From: Lachnospiraceae bacterium
GTDB taxonomy: Bacteria; Bacillota; Clostridia; Lachnospirales; Lachnospiraceae
Assembly: GCA_016290615.1 (NCBI GenBank)
Contig: JAEEUS010000004.1
Span: 1 to 64,000, forward strand
DNA length: 64,000 nt
Direction: 5' to 3'
Under the pieces are notes generated by a model, which saw only the letters and a list, made by a program, of their open reading frames with translations, was not told the origin of the DNA and searched no databases. Position 1 is the stretch's first letter, and each line of letters opens with the position of its first letter. Below are positions 44,075-53,995 of this stretch, piece after piece. Made by a program: the position numbers and the translations under genes.

Positions 44075-46168
44075 TTATTCTTCTGTAGCGTTCTCTGCAA
44101 CCTTTGCAGCTCTTGCCGCAACTTCCTTTTCCTGAACATCTGACGGGCACTGCTCGTATCTTGCAAATTCGTAAGAATACTCACCGGCACCACCGGTCAT
44201 GGAACGAAGTTCTGTACAATAATTGAATATAGTACTCATCGGAACTTCAGCTTCGACAGTCTGTCTGCCGTCCGATGTGGGATTCATACCTAAAACTCTG
44301 CCTCTTCTCTTGTTGAGATCGCCCATTACATCACCGGTGTTAGCATCCGGAACTGTAACCTTAAGACTCATGATGGGCTCAAGAAGAACCGGCTTAGCAT
44401 CCATGAAGCCCTTTTTGAATGCCTGGATCGTTGCCATCTTGAATGCCATTTCTGATGAATCAACAGGATGGTAAGAACCATCATATAAAACAGCCTTAAC
44501 ACCAACTACAGGATAAGCTGCTAGCGGTCCTCTCTGAACCGAATCCTGAAGACCCTTTTCAACTGCAGGGAAGAAGTTCTTGGGAACAGCTCCGCCGACA
44601 ACGATCTGTTCAAAGATGTATGGCTGAGTGATATCGCCGCTTGGTTCAAATGTCATCTTAACGTGACCATACTGACCATGACCACCTGACTGCTTCTTAT
44701 ACTTGTATTCAACGTCAGATTTCTTATTGATCGTCTCTCTGTATGCAACCTTAGGCATAGAAAGCTCAATCTTAACCTTGTATTCATTTTCAAGTCGGCT
44801 TGCAACTATATCAAGATGCTGCTCACTCATTCCGTAAAGAAGAAGCTGTGAGTTTTCTGAATCATTAACATTCTTAAGCGTCAGATCTTCATGCATCATC
44901 TTCTGCAAACTCTGGCTTATCTTATCGATATCCTGTTTGTTGACAGCCTTGTATCTTCTGTATGTATAAGGAACAGGCAGCTCAACCTTGCCGTACTGAA
45001 CCGTATTTGCCTTTGTTGAAAGCGTATTACCTGTTCTGGCTGCTGTAAGCTTTGCTATAGCACCTATATCACCAGCATGAAGTTCGCTTACTTCATAGGG
45101 CTTGTTACCCTGAAGTACATACAGCTTACCAATCTTTTCTTCAACTTCCTTATCCTTGTTGTAGATCTCATCACCTGCTTTGAATACACCAGAATATACC
45201 TTTATAAGGCTGTATTTACCGATAAACGGATCAACGATAGTCTTCCAGATATATGCACTCTTGGGTTTTGAGAAATCATAGTTAGCTTCAAAGACTTCAT
45301 TGGTCTTTAAAGAAACACCGGCAACAGTCCTGTTCTCGGGACTGGGAAGATACTTAACGATATCATCAAGGAGTGTGTAAACACCCTGACAGAGTGTGTT
45401 GCTTCCCATTGTCATAGGAACTATTGAACAATCGTTAACGCTTGTTCTAAGTGCTGCTCTTATCTCTGCTTCTGAGAATGTCTCGCCGCCGAAGTATCTG
45501 TCCATAAGATCTTCGCTTGTCTCTGCAACAGCTTCCATAAGAGTATCACGGCAGATTCCCAGGTTTTCCTTGTTATAATCAGGAACCTCACATTCCTTTA
45601 CTTCCTTGCCTTCCCAGCGATAACCCTGTTCAGTTATTACATTAATATATCCAACAAACTTCTCGTTTTCTCTGATAGGCAGATGGAAAGGAGCCATCTT
45701 CTTTCCGTACTTAGCTGTAAGATCTTCTACAACCTGTCTGAATGAAGCATTGTCAATATCCATGTTAGAAACATAGATCATTCTCGGAAGTTTATACTTC
45801 TCGCAAAGAGCCCATGCTTTCTCGGTTCCAACTTCTATACCGGCCTTGCCATTAACAACGATGATAGCTGCATCAGCTGCGCTTGCTGCTTCTTCAGCTT
45901 CACCAGCAAAATCAAAAAATCCGGGAGAATCTATAAGATTTATCTTGCAGTCACCCCACTCAAGAGCTATTACAGATGTTGCAATTGAAAAGTTTCTCTT
46001 GATCTCTTCTTTTCCGAAGTCACTGATCGTATTTCCGTCAGAAACTTTTCCCATACGTGAAGTGATTCCTGCCAGATATCCGGCAGCTTCTGCAAGCGAC
46101 GTCTTACCGCAGCCACCGTGCCCAAGTAAAACGACGTTACGAATTTTGTCAGTTGTGTAAATGTTCAT
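44075..46168 (-). CDS. EF-G-like GTPase (EF-G2 type)
   Basis: The 697-residue protein has the five-domain EF-G architecture. The GTPase motifs are GHGGCGKTS (16-24), DSPGFFDF (80-87) and SNMD (134-137), where canonical EF-G has NKMD. The C-terminal domains IV and V are complete (SGGHGQYGHVKMTFEP, RRGRVLGMNP). This matches the FusA2/EF-G-like branch found beside the true EF-G in many clostridia, whose exact role is not settled. A promoter and a long leader hairpin lie upstream. Confidence 0.9.
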   Translation of the reverse strand: MNIYTTDKIRNVVLLGHGGCGKTSLAEAAGYLAGITSRMGKVSDGNTISDFGKEEIKRNFSIATSVIALEWGDCKINLIDSPGFFDFAGEAEEAASAADAAIIVVNGKAGIEVGTEKAWALCEKYKLPRMIYVSNMDIDNASFRQVVEDLTAKYGKKMAPFHLPIRENEKFVGYINVITEQGYRWEGKEVKECEVPDYNKENLGICRDTLMEAVAETSEDLMDRYFGGETFSEAEIRAALRTSVNDCSIVPMTMGSNTLCQGVYTLLDDIVKYLPSPENRTVAGVSLKTNEVFEANYDFSKPKSAYIWKTIVDPFIGKYSLIKVYSGVFKAGDEIYNKDKEVEEKIGKLYVLQGNKPYEVSELHAGDIGAIAKLTAARTGNTLSTKANTVQYGKVELPVPYTYRRYKAVNKQDIDKISQSLQKMMHEDLTLKNVNDSENSQLLLYGMSEQHLDIVASRLENEYKVKIELSMPKVAYRETINKKSDVEYKYKKQSGGHGQYGHVKMTFEPSGDITQPYIFEQIVVGGAVPKNFFPAVEKGLQDSVQRGPLAAYPVVGVKAVLYDGSYHPVDSSEMAFKMATIQAFKKGFMDAKPVLLEPIMSLKVTVPDANTGDVMGDLNKRRGRVLGMNPTSDGRQTVEAEVPMSTIFNYCTELRSMTGGAGEYSYEFARYEQCPSDVQEKEVAARAAKVAENATEE

Positions 46169-46186
46169 AAAGTAACCTCCAGTAAT

Positions 46187-46218
46187 TAATATCTTTCAAT
46201 TCGTAATTGAAGATATTA
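46187..46218. promoter_or_regulatory. Leader hairpin before the EF-G-like gene
   Basis: TAATATCTTTCAATT / AATTGAAGATATTA, a 14-bp stem with one bulge and a CGT loop, ends about 10 bases before the GGAGG ribosome site. It lies in the predicted 5' leader, without a T run, so it is more likely a translation or stability element than a terminator. Confidence 0.5.
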
Positions 46219-46239
46219 TTATTTAAAACCCACGGTAAT

Positions 46240-46268
46240 ATTCTACTAAATTTCTGACAATTTATCAA
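46240..46268 (-). promoter_or_regulatory. Promoter of the EF-G-like gene
   Basis: TTGATA (46263-46268), a 17-base spacer and TAGAAT (46240-46245) on the minus strand; each differs from consensus at one base. Its -35 is just past the stop of the ManC-ManA gene. Confidence 0.55.
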
Positions 46269-46273
46269 CTGAT

Positions 46274-48589
46274 TTATGTTCTGACATCAACATATTCAAA
46301 AGTGCCTGAAAACTTCATCCTAGCATTCTTTGCAGGTATGAAAACACAATTTCCTTTTGAGAATTCCAGAGTCTCTCCCTTGTATGAGATTTCACCTTCT
46401 CCTTCAAGTATCAGAATCGCCGCAAATGATTCCTCTGTGATATTTAACTGCCCCGTATCAACGCACTTTTTTATCTTGACATTGAAGTACTTGCTCTCTC
46501 TTCCCGGGACATACTTCTTCATATCGGATACATCAAGAGCCTTATCCATATCAAGCTTTCTCTTGTTTCCGTATTTATCAATTCTGTCAAAATCATACAT
46601 TCTGTATGTACTGTTTGAGTTCTGCTGTACTTCACATATCAGACATCCAGCGCCTATCGCATGAACTGTACCTGCGGGTATGAAATACTTATCTCCCGGC
46701 TTTACCTTGATCTTGTTTAAGAGTTCAAGCACTGTACCGTCTGCGGTTGCATCATTTAACTGTTTCTTTGTAACATCCTGATTAAAGCCAAGATATATGT
46801 ATGAATCAGGCTCACAGTCTATTATGTACCAGAATTCGCTCTTACCGTATTCGTTCTCATGAACAAGTGCATAGTCATCGTTCGGATGAACCTGTACTGA
46901 AAGATCCTGCTTAGCATCTATAAGCTTTATCATGAGCGGGAAATGATCCAGTCCCTGATACTTCCATCCGAGTGCATCATCACCGATATGATTTATATAA
47001 TCACCGAAAAACAGACCTTCGTGTTTTCCTGAAATGACTTTGCTCTGTCCGTCCGGATGAGCCGACAGTTCCCAGCTTTCCGCGAGAGGATTGAGCTCTG
47101 TCTTTTTGTTATAATACTTCTTTAGCTTGTTTCCGCCCCACAGATAATCCTTGTACGCAGGCTTTAAAAGTACAAACGGATCAACTTCATAACCAAGAGA
47201 TGCTTCTGACATATCCTTGCTCTCAACCGCAATGATATCCTCGCCCTTCTGTTCTCCACCGATAGCTGTCTCAATGAACACAAGATTCTCTTCGCTTATA
47301 CAGCTTAACTGATGCTCGGTCTGCTCCGGTATCGCTAGGATATCACCCGGAGAAAGAGTAAATGAATTTCCTCCAACAACTGCTTTGCATCTTCCGCTCA
47401 CAATATTTATATTCTCAGACTTTTTTGCATGCTTATGAAGATATATCGTCTTACCTGGAAGAACTGAAACCTTTCTGACCTGATAGCCTTCATTCTCGTC
47501 CTCGCTAATTATCTCATAGCTTCCCCATTTTCTGTAAAACAGAGGACTTCTGTTAAAGTAATCCCACAGTTCCCTGCTCTCTAAAATGATCTCCTTAAGG
47601 TCATTTGACTGACCCTTTTCACCTATATATACCGCATCATCAGTATTAACGACAAGGATATCCTTTAAGTGATTGACCATTACAAGCTTCTTGTCACATC
47701 TGTTTATAACGGTCGTGTTTATGCAGTGGTTTGATATGACAGGATCCTTTTTGCCGCCTTTACCTCTAACCATCGCATCCTGGAGTGAGACATTTTCAAG
47801 ATCGTCCAATCCTCCGACATCCTGCCAGTCAAAATCGCAATGAACAACCTTGCAGTTTTCTCCGGCATTGATAAGAACACTCTCCATATTTACATGAGGA
47901 ATGTCCTTTAATACCTCTGTATCGTAATATATATAATTACCCTTGATATTCTTAAACGTATAAGCCTTGTGGCACAATTCACTCATCTGAGGATTGTTCT
48001 TGCTCAGAGTATTAAGGAAATCACCGTTTCGGTACATGAACATACCAGCGTTTATATAGTAATTCCCCGCACTCTTAAATGACATAGCCTCAAGATCGCT
48101 GGGTGTGGAAATGAAATCAACGATGTCATCCCCGTCAAACTGGATATATTCATATCTTATATCAGGATTATCAATATCCATGCCAAATGCAACTATGTTT
48201 CCCTTTGTAGCAAGTTTCTTGGCTTCCAATATGCTGTTTTTATATCCTGTTCCTGAAATCAGCTGGTCTGATGCGACCACAAAGATCATCTCCGATTGTG
48301 GCAACTGAAGGCTGGAAAGAACAACAGCTGGTGCTGTTCCATGTCCGGTCTGTTCAAAAATGCACCTGTAGGTCAGACCTTTAAATGCCTTCATCTGATC
48401 TTCGATGATAGATTGAAAATCGTGATTTGTTATGATGATGAACTCATCACAAAAAGCCATATTTCTAGCTATTGTCTCCTGAAATATGGAATGATTGTTT
48501 TTAATCTTAATGAACTGTTTGGGATAATTCTTTCTTGATAGAGGCCACATGCGGTCTCCTCGACCGCCGGCCAAAAGTATGCATTTCAT
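46274..48589 (-). CDS. Mannose-1-P guanylyltransferase/mannose-6-P isomerase fusion
   Basis: The 771-residue protein joins a ManC-type nucleotidyltransferase (residues ~1-340; GGRGDRMWPLSRKNYPKQF, GNYYINAGMFMYR) to two further parts. A cupin follows at ~350-445 (GKTIYLHKHAKKSENINIVSG). A class I phosphomannose isomerase occupies ~465-771 (SVQVHPNDDYA with zinc ligands, PAGTVHAIGAGCLICEVQQ). It would take fructose-6-P through mannose-6-P and, after a separate phosphomannomutase step, make GDP-mannose. The extra ManA module beyond the common ManC-cupin is notable. It follows a PilZ gene by nine bases. Confidence 0.88.
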   Translation of the reverse strand: MKCILLAGGRGDRMWPLSRKNYPKQFIKIKNNHSIFQETIARNMAFCDEFIIITNHDFQSIIEDQMKAFKGLTYRCIFEQTGHGTAPAVVLSSLQLPQSEMIFVVASDQLISGTGYKNSILEAKKLATKGNIVAFGMDIDNPDIRYEYIQFDGDDIVDFISTPSDLEAMSFKSAGNYYINAGMFMYRNGDFLNTLSKNNPQMSELCHKAYTFKNIKGNYIYYDTEVLKDIPHVNMESVLINAGENCKVVHCDFDWQDVGGLDDLENVSLQDAMVRGKGGKKDPVISNHCINTTVINRCDKKLVMVNHLKDILVVNTDDAVYIGEKGQSNDLKEIILESRELWDYFNRSPLFYRKWGSYEIISEDENEGYQVRKVSVLPGKTIYLHKHAKKSENINIVSGRCKAVVGGNSFTLSPGDILAIPEQTEHQLSCISEENLVFIETAIGGEQKGEDIIAVESKDMSEASLGYEVDPFVLLKPAYKDYLWGGNKLKKYYNKKTELNPLAESWELSAHPDGQSKVISGKHEGLFFGDYINHIGDDALGWKYQGLDHFPLMIKLIDAKQDLSVQVHPNDDYALVHENEYGKSEFWYIIDCEPDSYIYLGFNQDVTKKQLNDATADGTVLELLNKIKVKPGDKYFIPAGTVHAIGAGCLICEVQQNSNSTYRMYDFDRIDKYGNKRKLDMDKALDVSDMKKYVPGRESKYFNVKIKKCVDTGQLNITEESFAAILILEGEGEISYKGETLEFSKGNCVFIPAKNARMKFSGTFEYVDVRT

Positions 48590-48598
48590 GTTGTCAGA

Positions 48599-48934
48599 TT
48601 ATTCCTTTGTCAGCCTCTCAACCTGCTGATAAATCTCAATACGCTTTGAATCCATCTCGGGCATGCCGACAAAGATGGCGCCGTATTCAAAATAATCTTC
48701 ATGCATCTCGATTCTGACTATCTCGAGAAATGCGTGTATGACTTCTTTTGTCCATATTGTAAGAAAGCCTTCATATATACCACTGATAGAAAGCGGTTCG
48801 GTACAATTAAAGCCGACACCTGCCTTGGATATATCGCAAACCTCAATTGAAACCTCCTTATGAGAGGTGCCGTCGAGCTGCTTTATGACAAGCTTAGATT
48901 TGAGTTCTGTTCTGCTGTGACGTCTCTTTTCCAT
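48599..48934 (-). CDS. PilZ-domain protein
   Basis: The 111-residue protein is a single PilZ domain. The c-di-GMP-binding RxxxR motif is in MEKRRHSRTEL (R4...R8), and the second motif DxSxxG is DISKAG (33-38). Both are intact, so binding is plausible. A promoter lies upstream and the ManC-ManA fusion directly downstream, linking a second-messenger reader to GDP-mannose supply. Confidence 0.85.
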   Translation of the reverse strand: MEKRRHSRTELKSKLVIKQLDGTSHKEVSIEVCDISKAGVGFNCTEPLSISGIYEGFLTIWTKEVIHAFLEIVRIEMHEDYFEYGAIFVGMPEMDSKRIEIYQQVERLTKE

Positions 48935-48980
48935 AATACCCTATCCTTCTCCTAGTAAGGTCCAAAATCTACCTACTATA

Positions 48981-49010
48981 ATAATACATAATGGCATCGA
49001 ACAAAGTCAA
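48981..49010 (-). promoter_or_regulatory. Promoter of the pilZ-manC/A transcript
   Basis: TTGACT (49005-49010), an 18-base spacer and TATTAT (48981-48986) on the minus strand. The leader to the ATG at 48934 is about 40 bases. The -35 starts ten bases after the queA stop. Confidence 0.6.
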
Positions 49011-49020
49011 CATAAAATAG

Positions 49021-50061
49021 TTATGCCATATCATCGTCAGTGATGAACATCGCATCACCGAATGAGAAAAATCTGTATCGTTCCTTAACAGCCTCTTTAT
49101 AGGCATTTAATACATTTTCCTTTCCGGCAAGTGCAGATACAAGCATGATGAGTGTTGATTCCGGAAGATGAAAATTAGTTATAAGACAATCAAGTACCTT
49201 GAAATCATATCCAGGATAGATAAATATGCTCGTATCGCCTTTTGTTGGCTCGATATGACCGTTTTCATCCGCAGCGCTCTCAATCGTTCTGCAGCTTGTC
49301 GTTCCTACACATATAACTCTGTTTCCGTTGGCTTTAGCCCTGTTGATCTTATCAGCAGCATTCTGATCTACTATGTAGTATTCCGAATGCATGTGATGAT
49401 TTGCAACATCATCAACCTTTACAGGTCTGAATGTTCCCAGGCCGACATGGAGCGTGACGTATGCTATATCTACTCCCTTGACTTCAATTTTCTTTAGTAA
49501 TTCTTTTGTAAAATGAAGCCCCGCTGTCGGTGCTGCAGCACTCCCTTCAAACTTAGCATATACCGTCTGATATCTGTTCTTATCCTGAAGCTTGTGTGTG
49601 ATATATGGCGGCAAAGGCATCTCGCCTAATTTGTCTAAAACCTCTTCCCATATACCGTCAAACTCAAAGGAAACTATTCTGTTTCCCTCTTGTACCACAT
49701 CTTTGATCTCACACCTTAACAGACCGTCACCGAATACAACTCTAGCTCCAGGTTTAAGCTTCTTGCCAGGCTTTACTAGTGTCTCCCATGTATTTGCATC
49801 CAGTCTTTTTAAAAGAAACACCTCAACAGCCGCCCCTGTATCTTCCTTAACGCCGAGCAGTCTTGCCGGAATTACTTTGGTGTTATTAAGAACAAGGCAA
49901 TCTCCGGGCCTAAGAAACTCTGTTATGTCACTGAACCTTTTATGAGATACTCTTCCGCTATTCTTATTTAAGACCATCAACCTAGATGAGCTTCTGTCCT
50001 CAAGCGGATCCTGTGCGATCAGCTCCTGCGGAAGCTCATAGTAAAAATCCGAAGTTTTCAT
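49021..50061 (-). CDS. queA: S-adenosylmethionine:tRNA ribosyltransferase-isomerase
   Basis: The 346-residue enzyme transfers the ribosyl part of SAM to 7-aminomethyl-7-deazaguanine in tRNA to form epoxyqueuosine. Family segments [48 protein letters not shown] and [10 protein letters not shown] are present at the expected order and length. It follows the M18 peptidase gene by eight bases with AAGGA before the ATG. No other queuosine gene is in the window. Confidence 0.96.
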   Translation of the reverse strand: MKTSDFYYELPQELIAQDPLEDRSSSRLMVLNKNSGRVSHKRFSDITEFLRPGDCLVLNNTKVIPARLLGVKEDTGAAVEVFLLKRLDANTWETLVKPGKKLKPGARVVFGDGLLRCEIKDVVQEGNRIVSFEFDGIWEEVLDKLGEMPLPPYITHKLQDKNRYQTVYAKFEGSAAAPTAGLHFTKELLKKIEVKGVDIAYVTLHVGLGTFRPVKVDDVANHHMHSEYYIVDQNAADKINRAKANGNRVICVGTTSCRTIESAADENGHIEPTKGDTSIFIYPGYDFKVLDCLITNFHLPESTLIMLVSALAGKENVLNAYKEAVKERYRFFSFGDAMFITDDDMA

Positions 50062-50069
50062 ATAAATCC

Positions 50070-51464
50070 TTACGCGTTTTTAAGGAAAGCAACATATCCG
50101 CATTTTGCTTCATAAAGGTCTGCCTTACTTATGCATTCCCACGGAGCATGCATATTTAAAACCGGCACTCCACAGTCTGTAACATTCATGCCGTAAAGAG
50201 CAAGAATATATGCTATGGTTCCGCCGCCACCGACATCAACCTTGCCAAGCTCTCCTGTCTGATATGTAACAGAATCCGTTTCAAATACTGCACGTAGTTT
50301 TGCAAGATATTCGGCGTTTGCATCATTGGAACCGGACTTTCCGCGTGCGCCCGTATATTTTTCAAGTACTATGCCATGGCCAAGCTTTGTTGAATTTTTC
50401 TTATCAAAGCTTGAAGCAAATGTAGGATCAAATGCGGCACTGACATCGCTTGAGAGCATATTTGAGTTTGCAAGACATCTTCTGAGTGAAAGCTCTGATG
50501 TCACACCCGTAAGTGCCATTATCTCTGCAACAGTGTTTTCAAAGAACTGTGAACGCATGCCTGTTGCGCCTACAGAGCCTATCTCCTCCTTATCGACCAG
50601 TATGCAGCATCCTGTCCTCTCGCAGTTTCCTGCCTCTATCATCGCTTTAAAGCTCGGGAATGCACATACTCTGTCATCGTGTCCGTAACCTAATATCATG
50701 CTTCTGTCAAAGCCAGCCTCTCTAGCTTTTCCTGCCGGTACGACTTCTATCTCTGCTGAATGAAAATCATCTTCCTCTATGTCATAATTATCCTTCAATA
50801 TCTTAAGGATGTTGGCTTTAACTGCTTCTTTTTCCTTTTCTTTTTCTTCCTTGTTTGACGATAAAGGCATGCTTCCGACGATAACGTCAAGCTGATCACC
50901 CTCGATCACCTTTGCACCCTTCTTATCCATCTGCTCGGAAGCAAGATGTATCAGAAGATCAGATATAAAGAACACCGGATCATCCTCATCTTCACCGATA
51001 TTGATCTCAACAGTTGAAAGATCCTTCTTTACAACCACGCCGTGAAGTGCAAGTGGAAGTGTTACCCACTGATACTTCTTTACTCCACCGTAATAATGCG
51101 TATCAAGATATGCTATCTCTGTATCCTCATAGAGCGGATTGCTCTTAAGATCAAGTCTTGGAGAATCAATATGAGCTCCGAGTATGTTCATACCATTTTC
51201 GAGTGGCTCCTTCCCAATGTTGAACATGATCACTGACTTGTTCATATTAACGGCATATACCTTGTCTCCTGCTTTAAGGCTCTTGCCTGCCTTTATAAGC
51301 TTTTCAAGTTCTACATATCCTTCCTTTTCTATCGCATTAACAATGTAGTCCGTACATTCCCTCTCGGTCTTACCGTTGTTCAAAAAATCGCAATACTCTT
51401 TTGCAAATGTATCAATTGCCTTGACCTTCTTTTGCTTTGCATCAGTCCATACATTCTTAGACAT
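50070..51464 (-). CDS. M18-family aminopeptidase
   Basis: The 464-residue cytoplasmic zinc exopeptidase has the M18 metal site: H98 and D100 in [14 protein letters not shown], the [14 protein letters not shown] glutamates near 300, and [11 protein letters not shown] near 262. A final His lies in the C-terminal NMHAPWE. These enzymes form dodecamers and remove acidic or neutral N-terminal residues. The start ATG has AAGGAGGA upstream. It lies between pheT and queA, probably on the same transcript. Confidence 0.92.
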   Translation of the reverse strand: MSKNVWTDAKQKKVKAIDTFAKEYCDFLNNGKTERECTDYIVNAIEKEGYVELEKLIKAGKSLKAGDKVYAVNMNKSVIMFNIGKEPLENGMNILGAHIDSPRLDLKSNPLYEDTEIAYLDTHYYGGVKKYQWVTLPLALHGVVVKKDLSTVEINIGEDEDDPVFFISDLLIHLASEQMDKKGAKVIEGDQLDVIVGSMPLSSNKEEKEKEKEAVKANILKILKDNYDIEEDDFHSAEIEVVPAGKAREAGFDRSMILGYGHDDRVCAFPSFKAMIEAGNCERTGCCILVDKEEIGSVGATGMRSQFFENTVAEIMALTGVTSELSLRRCLANSNMLSSDVSAAFDPTFASSFDKKNSTKLGHGIVLEKYTGARGKSGSNDANAEYLAKLRAVFETDSVTYQTGELGKVDVGGGGTIAYILALYGMNVTDCGVPVLNMHAPWECISKADLYEAKCGYVAFLKNA

Positions 51465-51493
51465 TTCATGTTCCTCCTTATCGTATATTCAAG

Positions 51494-51524
51494 AACAGGA
51501 ATGCGTTAATTTCGCATTCCTGTT
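51494..51524 (-). terminator. Intercistronic hairpin between pheT and M18 genes
   Basis: AACAGGAATGCG / CGCATTCCTGTT is a perfect 12-bp stem with a 7-base loop, 10 bases after the pheT stop. The minus strand has no T run after it (CTTGAATA), so it may act as an mRNA stabiliser or partial terminator. Confidence 0.5.
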
Positions 51525-51533
51525 GTTCTTCTC

Positions 51534-53954
51534 TTATGCTCTCAGTTCTATTCCAAGGCTTTCAAGTCCGTTTAATATCTTCTTCATGGCACCGTTTATA
51601 TCATCTTCATTGAGTGTTCTGTCTTTTGCTCTGAATGTGATGTTATATGCCACAGACTTGTAGCCTTCCTTTATCTGGCTGCCTTCATAAATATCAAACA
51701 GTGAAAGGCTCTCTAATATCTTTCCGCCTCTTTGCGTGATCATGGCTTCGATCTGGCCTACCATTATCTCTTTAGGTACAACCATTGAGATGTCTCTGCT
51801 TACTGCAGGATACTTGGCAAGTCCGACATACTTTCTGTCAAATGATGCGAACGGAAGTACGTTGGGCATATCTATTACAGCAATATAAGTCTTGGTACCA
51901 AGATCATAATTATCAGCTACTGCAGGATGAACCTCTCCCAGATATCCCAGTACGCTTCCATTGTATGAAATAAGAGCCTGACGACCAGGATGAAGGAAAT
52001 TCTTTCCTGCTTTAGGATCATATTCGATCTTTCCGCTTATTCCTATTGCCTCGAAGAACTCTTCAACAACTCCCTTCATGCCAAAGAAGTCAATATCTCC
52101 GTATGCACCGAGCGTAAACTGCATACGCTCATCCGGAAGACTTTCAAGCGGAAGCTTATCAGCTAAATATATGTTGCCCATCTCATACAGACGAACATTG
52201 GTATTTCTTCTGTTATAGTTTGTAGAAAGCGATGTGAGCATACCGTTTAAAGATATGGTTCTCATTATAGAGAAATCCTCTCCAAGCGGATTTGATATAA
52301 CGATCGCATTTCTTGCAGGATCATCACTGTCAAGTAGCAGCTTATCAAATACCTTGGGGCTCTCAAAGCTGTAACACATACCCTGTGAGAATCCGCAATA
52401 TTGAGCCACCTGTCTTGCAATAGCCTCAACTCTAAGCTTGAAAGGAAGCTTTCCTGTTGTTGCCTCGCCGCTAGGAAGTGTACTCGGTATCTTGTCATAT
52501 CCATAGAATCTTGCAACCTCCTCGGCAAGATCAGCTATTCCTTCAAGGTCCTGACGGAATGAAGGGATCACGATCTCACCAGAAGCCTCATCATATACAA
52601 GTTCAAGCTTTTTAAAGATTGCTAGCATTGTATCAGCATCTATATTAGTTCCAAGCAGTTCATTTATTCTCTCAGGTCTGAATTTGATCCTGTTTAAATC
52701 CTTAAGGGGCTCGCAAACATCAACTACTCCGCTTACAACCTCACCACAGCCCAGTTCCTGTATTAACGCACAAGCACGGTTTATCGCATCAAGAGCATTT
52801 CTGGGATCAAGTCCTTTTTCAAACTTTCCAGAAGCATCTGTACGGAGTCCGAGACGTTTAGCACTCTTTCTTACATTTGCTCCGTTAAATGTAGCCGCTT
52901 CAAAGCATACTGTCTTGACATCATCCGTGATCTTTGAATTCTCTCCACCCATGATACCTGCAATACCGATCGGCTTTACAGCATCATTGATCATGAGCAT
53001 CTCGCCATCAAGTTTACGTTCCTGACCGTCAAGAGTCATGAATGTATCACCTTCTGAGGCACGCTTTACAATGATCTTATTTCCTTCGATCTTATCAAGA
53101 TCGTATGCATGCATTGGCTGGCCATACTCTTCCATGACATAGTTTGTTATATCAACAAGGTTGTTGATAGGTCTGATACCGCTTGCAGCAAGTCTTCTCT
53201 GCATCCACTGCGGTGATGGCTCTATCTTGATATTCTTAACGACCCTTGCACAGAATCTGGGGCACAGATCTGTATCCTTTACTTCAACCGAGATATAATC
53301 CTCGATCTTGTCGTCACATTCCTTTACATTAACTTCTGGAGTAACAAAAGGCTTGTCAAAAGTAGCAGCAGCCTCTCTTGCGATTCCTAAAACACTGTAG
53401 CAGTCTACTCTGTTTGATGTGATCTCATATTCAAAAACCACATCATGAAGTCCCAAAAGCTCTATCGCATCAGCTCCCACCTCAGTATCTTCAGGGAAGA
53501 TGTATATTCCATTCTCGGGAGCTTCAGGATACATGTTTCTGTCCGAACCGAGTTCCTCGATCGAACACATCATACCGAAACTGTCTACTCCTCTGAGTTT
53601 TCCGTTCTTGATCACAATCCCGTCTTCAGGAAGCGGACCACCGTCATGACCGCCAGCAACCTTACCTCCGTCTATAACAACAGGAACCTTGTCTCCTACT
53701 TTGACATTGGGAGCACCCGTAACGATCTGAAGTTTCTTATCTCCAAGATCCACCTGGCAGATGATGAGTTTATCCGCATCGGGATGACGCTCTATAGACA
53801 GGATCTGTCCAACGTATATATCCTTAAGATTCTTATCAAGACACTCATATGTCTCTACCTTTGTACCGCTTAATGTGAGTGCATCAAGATATTCCTGTCC
53901 GCTGCATTCAAGTTCTGGTACATAAGCCTTTATCCATGATAATGCTGTATTCAT
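51534..53954 (-). CDS. pheT: Phenylalanyl-tRNA synthetase beta subunit
   Basis: The 806-residue subunit has the expected domain order: EMAP-like tRNA-binding domain (~40-150; IERHPDADKLIICQVDLG, TGAPNVKVGDKVPV), B3/B4 editing region (~215-370), B5 domain (~400-475), catalytic-like core, and C-terminal FDX-ACB anticodon domain (~710-806; FASFDRKYVGLAKYPAVSRDISMVV). It follows pheS with a 41-base gap, the usual order. Nothing is truncated. Confidence 0.96.
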   Translation of the reverse strand: MNTALSWIKAYVPELECSGQEYLDALTLSGTKVETYECLDKNLKDIYVGQILSIERHPDADKLIICQVDLGDKKLQIVTGAPNVKVGDKVPVVIDGGKVAGGHDGGPLPEDGIVIKNGKLRGVDSFGMMCSIEELGSDRNMYPEAPENGIYIFPEDTEVGADAIELLGLHDVVFEYEITSNRVDCYSVLGIAREAAATFDKPFVTPEVNVKECDDKIEDYISVEVKDTDLCPRFCARVVKNIKIEPSPQWMQRRLAASGIRPINNLVDITNYVMEEYGQPMHAYDLDKIEGNKIIVKRASEGDTFMTLDGQERKLDGEMLMINDAVKPIGIAGIMGGENSKITDDVKTVCFEAATFNGANVRKSAKRLGLRTDASGKFEKGLDPRNALDAINRACALIQELGCGEVVSGVVDVCEPLKDLNRIKFRPERINELLGTNIDADTMLAIFKKLELVYDEASGEIVIPSFRQDLEGIADLAEEVARFYGYDKIPSTLPSGEATTGKLPFKLRVEAIARQVAQYCGFSQGMCYSFESPKVFDKLLLDSDDPARNAIVISNPLGEDFSIMRTISLNGMLTSLSTNYNRRNTNVRLYEMGNIYLADKLPLESLPDERMQFTLGAYGDIDFFGMKGVVEEFFEAIGISGKIEYDPKAGKNFLHPGRQALISYNGSVLGYLGEVHPAVADNYDLGTKTYIAVIDMPNVLPFASFDRKYVGLAKYPAVSRDISMVVPKEIMVGQIEAMITQRGGKILESLSLFDIYEGSQIKEGYKSVAYNITFRAKDRTLNEDDINGAMKKILNGLESLGIELRA

Positions 53955-53995
53955 AAAAACTAATCTCCTCTATCTGATCTATGAGTTTTACCGTC

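Noticed and set aside
44062..44193. Longer start for the DUF1508 protein
   Set aside because: The extension overlaps the EF-G-like coding region and AAGGAGG marks the ATG at 44061.
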